Below are positions 1-8,677 of a stretch of DNA of 10,876 nucleotides, one piece after another (the stretch's first letter is position 1; the number at the start of each line of letters is the position of its first letter). The stretch spans positions 1-10,876 of the forward strand of contig CAZWTU010000050.1 of NCBI GenBank assembly GCA_964637035.1, in the 5' to 3' direction. The notes beneath the pieces are model-generated. The model saw only the letters and a program-made list of their open reading frames with translations. It made no database searches and was not told the origin of the DNA. Both the position numbers and the translations under genes were made by a program. Origin of the DNA: CAZMMV01 sp964637035 (GTDB lineage Bacteria; Bacillota; Clostridia; Tissierellales; Tissierellaceae).

Positions 1-699
1 GTATTTATTGGTTCAGGAGCAGGACTTCCTAAATTTATGAATATACCAGGAGAAAATTTAAATGGAGTATTTTCTGCAAATGAATTTTTAACTAGAAATA
101 ACTTAATGAAGGCATTTAAAGATGGATATGATACTCCAATTAAGGTTGGGGACAAGGTAGCAGTAGTAGGTGGCGGTAATGTTGCTATGGATGCTGCTAG
201 AACTGCAAAGAGATTGGGAGCAGAAGTATATATAGTATATAGAAGAACAGAGGAAGAATTACCTGCAAGAGTTGAAGAGGTACACCATGCTATGGAAGAA
301 GGAATCATATTTGAACTTCTTACAAATCCAATTGAGATTATTGGGGATGAAAAGGGCTGGGTATCTGGAATGAAATGTATTAGAATGGAATTAGGGGAAC
401 CCGATGCTTCTGGTAGAAGAAGACCAATGCCAATAGAGGGATCAGAGTTTGAATTTGATGTAGATACAGTGATAATGTCACTAGGTACATCACCTAATCC
501 ACTGATTTCATCAACTACAGAAGGCCTTGATATTAATAAATGGAAATGTATTATAGCAGATGAAGGCGGTAGAACTACTAGAGAAGGTGTATTTGCTGGT
601 GGAGATGCTGTGACAGGAGCTGCTACAGTAATACTTGCAATGGGTGCTGGTAAGGATGCAGCTAAAGCAATGGATGAATATATAAAATCTAAAAAATAA
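1..699 (+). CDS. gltA: NADPH-dependent glutamate synthase small subunit / NfnB-type flavoprotein, C-terminal part
   Basis: Pyridine-nucleotide-disulfide oxidoreductase of the GltD/GltA/NfnB family. The reading frame is open from the first base, so the gene starts outside the window; 232 residues are visible. The NADPH-binding Rossmann motif VVGGGNVAMD lies near nt 160-190, followed by the NADP-type basic stretch VYRRTEEELPAR. The C-terminal FAD-contacting motif GGDAVTGAATV lies near nt 598-630. In aerobes the family passes electrons from NADPH to the large glutamate synthase subunit. In Clostridia the same family is often the large subunit of the electron-bifurcating NfnAB (NADH-dependent ferredoxin:NADP oxidoreductase), sometimes annotated as sulfide dehydrogenase. 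The gene upstream, not visible here, would decide between the two. It converges on the minus-strand operon and is followed by a strong terminator. The family call is firm; the exact partner is open. Confidence 0.88.
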   Translation, partial: VFIGSGAGLPKFMNIPGENLNGVFSANEFLTRNNLMKAFKDGYDTPIKVGDKVAVVGGGNVAMDAARTAKRLGAEVYIVYRRTEEELPARVEEVHHAMEEGIIFELLTNPIEIIGDEKGWVSGMKCIRMELGEPDASGRRRPMPIEGSEFEFDVDTVIMSLGTSPNPLISSTTEGLDINKWKCIIADEGGRTTREGVFAGGDAVTGAATVILAMGAGKDAAKAMDEYIKSKK

Positions 700-720
700 T
701 ATTAGTAACAATGTTATATA

Positions 721-757
721 AAAAATAAACCCTTTAAAAAATTGAGGGTTTATTTTT
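721..757 (+). terminator. Rho-independent terminator after gltA
   Basis: A perfect 13-bp inverted repeat (721-733 with 745-757) encloses an 11-nt loop, and T-rich sequence follows on the plus strand. It begins 22 bases after the gltA stop. The A-run at its left edge reads as T on the other strand, so it could also stop minus-strand transcription. Confidence 0.88.
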
Positions 758-792
758 ATTTTATTTCATGCTAAAATACTTTGGAACGGGAG

Positions 793-821
793 AAAACAGC
801 TTCAAATATTGAAACTGTTTT
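793..821 (-). terminator. Hairpin terminator at the end of the minus-strand operon, overlapping the last stop codon
   Basis: Arms 793-799 and 815-821 (AAAACAG/CTGTTTT) extend inward through 801-805 and 809-813 with one mismatch and a 3-nt loop. On the minus strand the 3' arm ends in TTTT followed by CTCCC. The TGA stop at 802-804 lies inside the hairpin. On the plus strand the arm runs into TTTTTT, so the element may act in both directions and back up the gltA terminator. Confidence 0.65.
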
Positions 822-1854
822 TTATATTGTCAGAAAAAATCTTTGCCTTTTCCTCTATATTTTCAACTCTAAAAATGCTCCCCCTATCATTTGCAGTTGC
901 CATAAGTGAAAAGTAAGCTGGCAATTTAAAAGTTTTATTTATATTAAGGCTTGAAATTAACTGTTTGGCTAAGGCATCTCCACCAGAGTATCCTGAGACT
1001 ATTATAGAAAAAATACTCTTATCATAGAATTTCGTCTTTCTATAAAGTGCAGTAAGTCTATTTATTGTGGCCACTAAATTTGCAATTAGCATGTCATTAT
1101 AATTAGGGCATATGAAGAGTATAGTATCTGCATTTATAACCGCTGGATAAATTTCCTCTACTATTATTCCACCATAAAAACATCTACTTTGCATACCGAA
1201 ATGCTTGCAAGTAGTATATGGACAGCCTTTACAGTCTGATATATTTCCATTACCCAGATTGATTTCTTCAATATTAATACTATTTAAATTAGATTTAACC
1301 ATATACCAAAGGTTTAGAGTATTGGAATATTCTTTATTACTTGAGTGAAGAACTAGTAGTTTTTTATTTTTACTTTCATTATTTATAGAAAAATTCAAAA
1401 ATCTTTGTCCTAGCTTCTTGCATTGGTCTAGACAAATTTCCTCTAGGGACAAGTCGTAGACCTTAGTCATGGGAATAAAGTTATCTAGATTCTTAGTAGC
1501 TTCTACTAAGGGCCTGCCTACAAAATTACATCCCAATGAATTGCATAAAAATATAATAGATTGGGCTGTAGTTTTAGTAAATAATTCAAAGTCACTATGG
1601 ATTAATACACAAGCATCAGAAGCTAATAAGGAATCCTTTCCTCTATTAAATAATTCTAAAAATATATTGTTTAGATTATTAGATGTTCCTATCCCATTTA
1701 ATTCAACAGCAAATAATATTTTTTTATTGGTTAAACTGGGCAAATTATCCTTAGGACCTATAGGTGTAAAAGAATTATTATCTATAACTCTTTCAATCAT
1801 TTTTTTTAATAATATACTTGGTTCTTCTGGTATTATAACTATTAATTCTTTCAT
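802..1854 (-). CDS. Flavodoxin-fold NAD(P)H-dependent oxidoreductase-like protein with a cysteine cluster and an extra N-terminal domain
   Basis: A 350-residue protein, probably soluble. The C-terminal half (about residues 163-350) resembles the NADPH-dependent FMN reductase / iron-sulfur flavoprotein family. It has a beta-strand plus phosphate-loop-like start (KKLLVLHSSNKEYSNT), then the cluster C208-x2-C211-x4-C216-x8-C225, then the family-like stretch INADTILFICPNYND (about 240-254). Isf-type proteins bind a [4Fe-4S] cluster with a compact Cys motif; the spacing here is wider, so cluster binding is only possible. The N-terminal 155 residues look like a degenerate copy of the same fold: KKILFAVELNG, then LLASDACVLIHSDFE, then GRPLVEATKNL. 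The ATG overlaps the preceding stop as ATGA and has only a weak Shine-Dalgarno, which points to translational coupling with the dehydrogenase upstream. Flavin use and substrate are inferred. Confidence 0.72.
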   Translation of the reverse strand: MKELIVIIPEEPSILLKKMIERVIDNNSFTPIGPKDNLPSLTNKKILFAVELNGIGTSNNLNNIFLELFNRGKDSLLASDACVLIHSDFELFTKTTAQSIIFLCNSLGCNFVGRPLVEATKNLDNFIPMTKVYDLSLEEICLDQCKKLGQRFLNFSINNESKNKKLLVLHSSNKEYSNTLNLWYMVKSNLNSINIEEINLGNGNISDCKGCPYTTCKHFGMQSRCFYGGIIVEEIYPAVINADTILFICPNYNDMLIANLVATINRLTALYRKTKFYDKSIFSIIVSGYSGGDALAKQLISSLNINKTFKLPAYFSLMATANDRGSIFRVENIEEKAKIFSDNIKNSFNI

Positions 1855-3101
1855 ATTATCTTTGCCAGCTTATTATAAGTTTCTTCTAATTTCAATTTTA
1901 AATCTATAGCTAAAGCCACTTGCTCAACCTCAAGTCCCGTACTTAAAAGTCTGCATTTAGAACCCATATATACGCCCCCCATATAGGTTGAACCATAAAA
2001 CCAATCCCCTTTAGCTGTTGCTATAAGTGATAAAGCACCAGATGAGAGGGCAGGAGCTATAAATGGCTTATATCCAAAACCACGAACCTCTTTATTTGCA
2101 TTTATAGTTTTATCTGTTAAATAATCGGATAATTTCTTATTATAATTTTCAATACTATTGGCAACAATCAAACCTTGTCCATGGGGGCCAAAAACTCGAC
2201 CTTCTTGTAAATAACTCATGGTTTCTTCAGACTTCTCTGCATAAAAACAAGCTCTACCATTCATGACACCTAGACCATATCCAATAATTTGGTTGCTATT
2301 AAGGCCTTGGAAATCCAATTGGGAGTTTTCATCCTTATTACTTTCTAAAAACGCAACTTTGCAAAGTAAGTCAACAGGATCAGATACAACTGCAAATATG
2401 CCCTTAAAATTTTTATCTCTTGCCATTTTTGCATATTCACTAATGACTTGAGAATTAGAGTCAAACTGTGCCATCCTAACATCTGTAATTTGGCTACCTA
2501 CAGGGGGAATACCCTTAGAAGCACAAAAAACAAAAATGTCACAATCAAATAAGTTTTCTTTTTCAATTGGTAGAACTTTAGGAAAAGATAATTCATCAAA
2601 GGGGATGCGAATTTGATTAATTTCATGGTCCCACCTTTTAAGCCTGTTTTCATTTCTATCATAAATACCTATTTCATCAATAGAATTTCCACCTAAAAGC
2701 CTAAGGCCAATAAGTAAAGTACTACCAACATCCCCAAGTGCAATTAAATTTATTTTCTTTTTACCCTGACTTGATTCAATTAAATTTCCCTGCCAATTTG
2801 GATAATTTGTATTAATTGATTTAATTTTTCTACTCTTAATTTTGTCTAATATCCATTGGGGAATACTACTATAATCATTATTCAAATCTAATTCCAATAG
2901 ATTTAAATTTTCCTCATTAATATATAAGTGTTCAGGGGAGGAAAGTGTAAATGATGCCCTAGAATTAATAGGATTAATTTGATTTAAGAAGTATATCACT
3001 TCCTTAGAATCTGACACCTTATCTTCTGTAGTTAAAAGCAAATCATTGTAATCATACAAAGAGAATAAATACTTATCCTTGTATTTGTAAAATTTAAACA
3101 T
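1851..3101 (-). CDS. Lactate/malate dehydrogenase-like protein with an N-terminal extension
   Basis: A 416-residue protein, about 100 residues longer than ordinary LDH/MDH. Residues 1-112 form an extension I do not recognise. From about 116 an LDH/MDH Rossmann domain follows: glycine motif GDVGST (123-128), then IYDRN with D148 at the end of beta-2, which favours NAD over NADP. The next blocks are CASKGIPP (193-200), where LDH has its GxxxxxG loop, and VVSDPVD (238-244), which aligns with the family's VSNPVD. GPHGQG (305-310) aligns with GEHGDS and keeps the catalytic histidine (H307). The LDH Asp-Arg pair of LDSARFR aligns with VMNGRACF and is not conserved as such, and the Asn of NPVD is Asp. 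The substrate is therefore probably not plain lactate or malate. An AAAGAGGT ribosome site precedes the ATG, 15 bases after the upstream stop. Confidence 0.78.
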   Translation of the reverse strand: MFKFYKYKDKYLFSLYDYNDLLLTTEDKVSDSKEVIYFLNQINPINSRASFTLSSPEHLYINEENLNLLELDLNNDYSSIPQWILDKIKSRKIKSINTNYPNWQGNLIESSQGKKKINLIALGDVGSTLLIGLRLLGGNSIDEIGIYDRNENRLKRWDHEINQIRIPFDELSFPKVLPIEKENLFDCDIFVFCASKGIPPVGSQITDVRMAQFDSNSQVISEYAKMARDKNFKGIFAVVSDPVDLLCKVAFLESNKDENSQLDFQGLNSNQIIGYGLGVMNGRACFYAEKSEETMSYLQEGRVFGPHGQGLIVANSIENYNKKLSDYLTDKTINANKEVRGFGYKPFIAPALSSGALSLIATAKGDWFYGSTYMGGVYMGSKCRLLSTGLEVEQVALAIDLKLKLEETYNKLAKII

Positions 3102-3116
3102 ATTTAAGACCTCTTT

Positions 3117-4524
3117 CTATCTTATTATTATATTTTCTAGCCGCTTAAGATACTCTAAATCTATCTTCAAAGCATCAGAAGGCTTAAGGTTTTTATTTAT
3201 AAACTTTATTTTATTTGTATCTGGATGCCTTGGGGCAATTAAAACTTCTCCTAGACCCTCCATAGTTAAACTTTTTTCATTTATCTGCTGGTATAATTTT
3301 TCAATGGCTGTAAATATGTCAATGGAATTTTGCAAGCAAGTTTCTGATAGTTTATATATAGCTATATTTTCTGTATACTTTATAAAACTAGGTGACACAT
3401 AGGGAAGTATCATATTTATACTAGGTATAGAGTTTGTTTTTAAAGGATCATTTCCCGCCATATCTCCACCTATATATGGGTATTGGCTACTTTCATTGAA
3501 CCATAGTTTTAGATTAGGAATGAAATAAGCAGAATCCAAATCTACATTTTTCACTGTGCCCATTTCCTTTCCCCTACCAGAGAGTATACCTACTATGATT
3601 TTCTTTATGTTGATGCCTGTATCCTTTAAAATAGGTTCAACAACGTTAATTCTATAGCCCTTATGCAAGAGGTCATCAACCAATATAACAGGTCTATCAA
3701 AGCTTTTTAAGACCTTAGCTTGTTCCTTTAAGCTTAAATAAAAGGGATAAGATCCAACAGTAAAATCTTTAATATTAGAATGAAAGATTTTTTCAGTATG
3801 CATGGTTTTGCTTACCGTATTTGGAATAATACTACTGTTTAATATGGAACCAAAGGGGACGCACATATTATCTCCTAATTGTCTTTCTTTAGCTTGGTCA
3901 ATGCTTACATTATTTGCATCACATATTTTTTGAATCAACTTGCTATACATCATATCTTTATTATAGGTAAGTAGCAATTCACCAGGATAAAGATTAGAGA
4001 TGACCTTTTTTAGTTTATTTCTAGTATCTCTAATTGTATTAAGTATTTCTTCGCTTTGATTATAGGGTGGTTTAATCATATTTTCTAAGTCTAAATTCAA
4101 TGTACAAGGATTGCTCATGTCCACATAAAAAAGAGGACTCTTATTATATTTTAATTCAGTGTTTACAAAACCTTGCATTAGGAGTTGATTTTCAATCTTC
4201 TTATTATCCTCACTAGTTAGTTGGTTATTAAAAATTGCTACATCGTAATCCTTTGTTAAAGATAAGGATAAAACTTCATTCAAAATTATTTCAATAAGAT
4301 CTTCATCCTTATTTTTCACATAAATACTAGAGATTAATATTATTCGGCCATTTATATATCTCCTTATATATTCTGTTATATCAGGGTTTTTGAATTCCTC
4401 ATGTAAAGAATTTTGCCTAACCCAATAAAAACTAGAAAATCCTAAATACTTATGAGTTTGTGCATCCTTAAGCAAAAGAATCCTATAATTCCGTTTATCC
4501 TTAAGACTGTATAAATACTCAATG
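3117..4524 (-). CDS. C-terminal part of the large multidomain gene: GNAT-like segment plus phosphoribosyltransferase-like domain (5' end in the gap)
   Basis: 468 residues are open right up to the assembly gap. There is no ATG or GTG between the gap and a TTG at 4473-4475. The residues before that TTG (YRILLLKDAQTHKYLGF) read as continuous beta-strands, so the TTG is very unlikely to be the real start. Up to about residue 136 the pattern looks like a GNAT acetyltransferase fold ending in LMQGF...FYVDMSNP. Beyond about residue 155 comes a type-I phosphoribosyltransferase-like domain. Its PRPP-binding loop VILVDDLLHKG is at nt 3657-3689, followed by a helix and strand (IIVGILSGRGKEMG). The residues TVSKTMHTEKIF before the loop could be the flexible catalytic hood. 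The normal PRPP loop ends in T-T/S-G, whereas here it ends in H-K-G. I infer this is the same gene as 4625-7806; a gap length that is a multiple of 3 would join the frames. The dehydrogenase gene follows after 15 bases. Confidence 0.72.
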
Positions 4525-4624
4525 NNNNNNNNNNNNNNNNNNNNNNNNNNNNNNNNNNNNNNNNNNNNNNNNNNNNNNNNNNNNNNNNNNNNNNNNNNNN
4601 NNNNNNNNNNNNNNNNNNNNNNNN
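4525..4624. other. Assembly gap of 100 N
   Basis: Exactly 100 N, the usual placeholder for a gap of unknown size. The upstream frame (from 7806) and the downstream frame (to 3117) do not match across 100 bases. Reading through gives a false stop at 4519-4521. A true length divisible by three would fuse the two halves. The missing part should hold the end of the nucleotidyltransferase domain, including its usual ISSTxIR motif, and the start of the GNAT-like domain. Confidence 0.97.
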
Positions 4625-7600
4625 GCTGGTAAAGATAACTTAATTATAGGGGCCCTAATATTGCTTAAGCTGGATTCTAAGGTTTCTTCATCATCGTCCT
4701 TAGAGATACTTGATTTCCTATCAAAAATAATATGAGGAAAATCTAATATAGGGCTTTCTTTCTGGTAAGCAGAGGCATTGATTAAAACATCTGACCCCAT
4801 TACCATAAATAAATCTTCATTTGGAAATATACATTTAAGTGTATTTAAATCCTTTTGATTACTTATATTTATGGGTATATTTTGTGGAAACAAATATATA
4901 TCCTTTTCATTAGATACACTCATATTAATTATGTTTCTTCTAAAGATATGAGGTTCAGTTCTTTTAGACCATGAAAACTCATCAACTGCTAAATATACCG
5001 TAAAGCCAAGATTTCTTATTTCAGTAGCTATTTCCTTATGACTAAGGGAAAAGGGGTCAAAACTACCAGGGAAAAAAGCTATTTTTCTCTTTTTACTAAT
5101 ATTTTTAACACCATAATAAAATTCATAATCAGAAATAAATTTATATATACAATTTAAAGATGATGCATTATTAAAGAATAAGAATTTATTGTCCCTATTA
5201 TAATCTAAGAAACAAAGTAATTTTTTTGCAATTTTTTCAAATAAGATGTATTTGTCTTTTAAATCTAAGATTTCTGATTTAAATAAGCTAGAGCTTACAA
5301 CCCTTAAGGCTTCATTTTTTACATCTATATCATAGGAAGACATGGCAATAGCTAGGAGTCCCATAAGTCTATCTAATCTTTCATTGTGGATTTCTTCATT
5401 TTCATCAAATCGTTTAATATAAAAATTATAATTTTCTATACATATGGCTATGGTGTTTAGCAATAAAAAAACAACCCTTGTACTTGATGTTTTTATACTA
5501 CTTTCGAAATCATCAATTATTTCGTCTAGTTCCGTAGGAGGTAGATATAAGAGTAAGGGACCTAAATAATAGGGTATAAATTTAGTAAATTGATAGCTTT
5601 CCATTTGTAAAGCTCGAATCAATTCAATTGCAACATCATTACGTTCTTCTAATGAAAGAAAATGAAATATATTTAAAAGAGTTTTTCCACTATAATTCCT
5701 AACTACCTCTATAGCACTAACCTTTAGAATATTACATAAATGCATTGCAGTATGGAGTCCCTTAGTAGATGGATCTTTTACTACTTGATCATATAATATA
5801 TCTATATTTACTTTCTTTTTAATCCATTCAGTTGCAGTTTTTAAGTTTTCCAGAAATATATCTGGAGTTTCATTTTCAACTTCATAATAATTCTTGTCTA
5901 AGACAGCTTGATAATTATTGGATATATTTATCCTATCACCAATTATATGCTTTAGGTAATTTTCAGCCGGAGTAGAAGATTTGCCTAAATTTGCGACTAA
6001 CCAGTTGCGAATAGAAGCAAGAAAGACCACACTATTTGATTTATTCAGCATTTCATATATATTATTTAAAGTACTAAGCCTAACTTCAATATCATCTGAA
6101 TCTAATTGGCTTATGGTATAGGAATATAAGCTTATTAGCCTTTTTTCATCTAAGCTATTTAAAGGTATAAAGTTAATTGTCTGTGATAAATAAAACCTAC
6201 TTATATGAGATAAGTCATCTTGCTTCATGTAGTACTTATTAAGTACATCAAAGTACTTCCTATGATGTAATACATTGGATACTGTAAACAAAGATTTTAT
6301 TATATTTTTTAAATTATAAAGCCATTCTCCTTGAAAATCAGTTATTTTATAATCTGGAAACAATAAAAATTCCAGAAATCTATCTAGAAGATCTACAGAA
6401 GATAGTTTAGGCTCATTAAAATTTATAGAAGGGGGTAATTCCTTTCTATATTCCTCATCATAGAGGGCAATCAATCTACCTATAAGTTCAGAAGCTTCCT
6501 TTCTTATATCTTCACCAGTATGGACAAGTAAATCAGAAAGAAAATGTAAAGTAGTAGTTTTTTGTTTTTGTGTCAAATGAGTAGAATAATCCTTCAAGAT
6601 TTGTAAGTAAAGTCTAAGTTTTCTCCAGTTACTTTCTCCTCTAGCGTTTTCTAATATTGTATTAAAAGACACATTATCCATTAGTTTGGTCATTAAATTA
6701 ATATTATGTTCTATGGACATGTATTTTACATTGTCGATAATTTCGTTCTCAAACATTAATTCAAAAGGCTTGGTGGGCAAGATTACCATATTAGATGTCA
6801 ATGTAGTATCCACACCTAGGGAAAGCATATAGTCTTCAAAATCTTTTAATCTTTTATATACCTTTTTATATCTTTTTTCTTTAGCATCATCAACATTGTC
6901 TAATTTATCCAGAATAATATGAAAAGATTCCTCAAGAGAAAAGATATTCATATAGTATTTATTATTCATTACATTATTTTTAACTCTAAAGTCAGAATAT
7001 ATAAGTAGCAAAGATTCAAGGGGAAGTGCTTCTAATTCTAAGTCCCAGGTAGAGTGATTAGTTGCTATATGTCCTGTTTTAGGCATATTAAATTTTTTAA
7101 ACCATTCTTCCGTATAATAATAATGATAATAAGGAACCTTATCCTTGTCCACATCTAGAACTCCATACTTGCCTATATCATGGCCTAGGCTAGCACCTAC
7201 AAGTATAGCTAAATCAATGGGAAATCCCAGTTTTTTTAATTGCCTTCCAATATACATGCTAAGATAATTTACGCCTATTACATGTTCCAATGTATTGTGA
7301 CCAGTAATAATCATATCTAAGCACATTATTTCATATATATATGACTCTTGGAAATTAGATTTAAAAGTAAAATATTCATGATCTGACACTAGAAGGGCTT
7401 CCTCATCTAAGGTTAAAAAGGAAATAGGATATTCCTTTAGGAAATTACTTTTATTAAATTCAGGTAATTCATGCAATAATTCAGACAATAAATTCATAAA
7501 AAACTTATACAAGGCAGATAAATCCTTTGAAACATTGTCATTATACTTATATGGAAAAGATTGATTTACTGACCAATTATATATGGACTTAAGCCATTCA

Positions 7601-7806
7601 TCCTTTGATAATTTTCCATATTTATTGAAGACCTCAATAAATAAATCTAATAAAGAAAAGACAGAGAAATTCCTGTCTTTTATATGCATACTTACAAGGT
7701 TTCGAAACTCTTTATTATTAGTATACCCTTTAAGAAGATCCTTATGTTTTGACAAGTAATCCTTATTTAATTCATTACTTAGGATGTCATGAAATATTTT
7801 ATCCAT
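4625..7806 (-). CDS. N-terminal part of the large multidomain gene: HD phosphohydrolase, helical repeats, NMNAT-like nucleotidyltransferase (3' end in the gap)
   Basis: 1060 residues are readable. Residues 1-160 are helical and unassigned. An HD domain spans about 165-280: H175 (in LEHV), H209-D210 (in GHDIGK), H246/H251, and D272 (in YSDFR), the layout of a metal-dependent phosphohydrolase. Residues about 350-900 are helical with HEAT/ARM-like stretches (for example 433-450, 570-590, 827-845). From 908 comes a NadD/NMNAT-like nucleotidyltransferase: FFPGSFDPFSLSH (911-923), then VYLAVDEFSWSKR and later FMVMGSDVL. The classical HxGH is SLSH, with only the last histidine kept. In Firmicutes NadD is usually next to the HD protein YqeK; here both activities appear in one chain, in the opposite order. 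The ATG has an AGGAGG (7817-7822) 10 bases upstream and overlaps the end of sdaAA by 8 bases. No signal peptide is seen; probably cytoplasmic. Confidence 0.78.
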
Positions 7807-8674
7807 TATTTTTTATCCTCCTTCTAAGAGCCTCACCAGTAGGAGTAGTTGCAACTCCCCCAAGGGCAGTTTCCTTTAAGGCATCTGGGAGCATTTTACC
7901 TACCTTATACATTGCATCTACAACTTCGTCAAAGGGTACCAAGGACTTTACACCTGCTAAGGCTAAGTCTGCAGAAATCATAGCATTTATTACACCAGAA
8001 GCATTCCTTAGGGCACAGGGATATTCTACTAAACCTCCAATAGGATCGCAAACCAATCCCATTACATTAACAATGGAAAAGGAAGCTGCATGAAAAACTT
8101 CTTCTGGACTTCCACCTGCCATTTCTACAATGGCACCTGCTGCCATAGCTGCTGCAACGCCACACTCAGCCTGACAACCTCCTTCGGCACCGGAAATAGT
8201 TGCATTTTTAGCTACTATTTCTCCAATTCCCGCTGCTGCAAAGAGTCCAAGAATAGTATCCTCATCAGATAGATTTAATTTTTCCTGAGCAGATAATAAG
8301 GCAGCTGGCACAATACCAGATGCCCCTGCAGTTGGGGCGGCAACTATTCTACCCATGGAGGCATTTACTTCTGATGTAGACAGGGCCTTAGCCATGGCAG
8401 AAATTATAAGATCCCCCGTCAAGGATTTACCACTGTTTTTATAGTTTTCTACTCTTTGTGAGTCTCCACCTGTCAGTCCACTAATAGACATTACACTTTT
8501 ATTTAAAGCTAATGTAGCTGAATCCTTCATTACGGATAAAGTTTCATTCATTTTCTCCATTAGTTTTTCGTAGGATATATCTTTGCTTTTCATTTCTTTT
8601 TCAATTACTATTTCAGATATTGTCTTATTGTTTTCTGTACATAATTCAAGTAATTCCTTTGCTTTGTTGAACAA
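7799..8674 (-). CDS. sdaAA: L-serine dehydratase, iron-sulfur-dependent, alpha subunit
   Basis: Alpha subunit of the [4Fe-4S] enzyme that turns L-serine into pyruvate and ammonia. It has 291 residues from the chosen start, close to the usual length of about 290-300. Family motifs include SGLTGGDSQR, APTAGASGIVP, SGAEGGCQAECG, and GLVCDPIGGLVEYPC. C167, C209 and C220 are 42 and 11 apart, the spacing of the cluster ligands in type II serine dehydratases. The frame also allows a GTG at 8681-8683 overlapping the sdaAB stop (GTGA). However, the Shine-Dalgarno GAGAGGTGAT lies on top of that GTG and is well placed for the TTG at 8672-8674. The resulting N-terminus, MFNKAKELLE, matches the usual start of the family as I remember it from B. 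subtilis (MFRNVKELIE). Its end overlaps the large gene by 8 bases, so the two are co-transcribed. Confidence 0.93.
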   Translation of the reverse strand: MFNKAKELLELCTENNKTISEIVIEKEMKSKDISYEKLMEKMNETLSVMKDSATLALNKSVMSISGLTGGDSQRVENYKNSGKSLTGDLIISAMAKALSTSEVNASMGRIVAAPTAGASGIVPAALLSAQEKLNLSDEDTILGLFAAAGIGEIVAKNATISGAEGGCQAECGVAAAMAAGAIVEMAGGSPEEVFHAASFSIVNVMGLVCDPIGGLVEYPCALRNASGVINAMISADLALAGVKSLVPFDEVVDAMYKVGKMLPDALKETALGGVATTPTGEALRRRIKNNG

Positions 8675-8677
8675 AAA

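Noticed and set aside
1469..1909. Plus-strand open frame of 146 codons
   Set aside because: Antisense to the flavodoxin-like gene, with no ribosome site and low-complexity leucine/isoleucine-rich translation; a shadow frame.
4473..4475. TTG as the start of an independent PRTase-like gene
   Set aside because: The frame stays open back to the gap and the residues before TTG form a plausible part of the GNAT-like fold. Only a weak AGGA lies upstream.
4519..4624. The frame of the large gene reading through the N run to a TGA at 4519-4521
   Set aside because: The gap length is a placeholder, so the frame after it is meaningless. The real downstream frame is the one open from 4523 to 3117.
7749..8093. 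Plus-strand open frame of 114 codons over sdaAA
   Set aside because: Antisense to a well-supported sdaAA with no family resemblance; a shadow frame.
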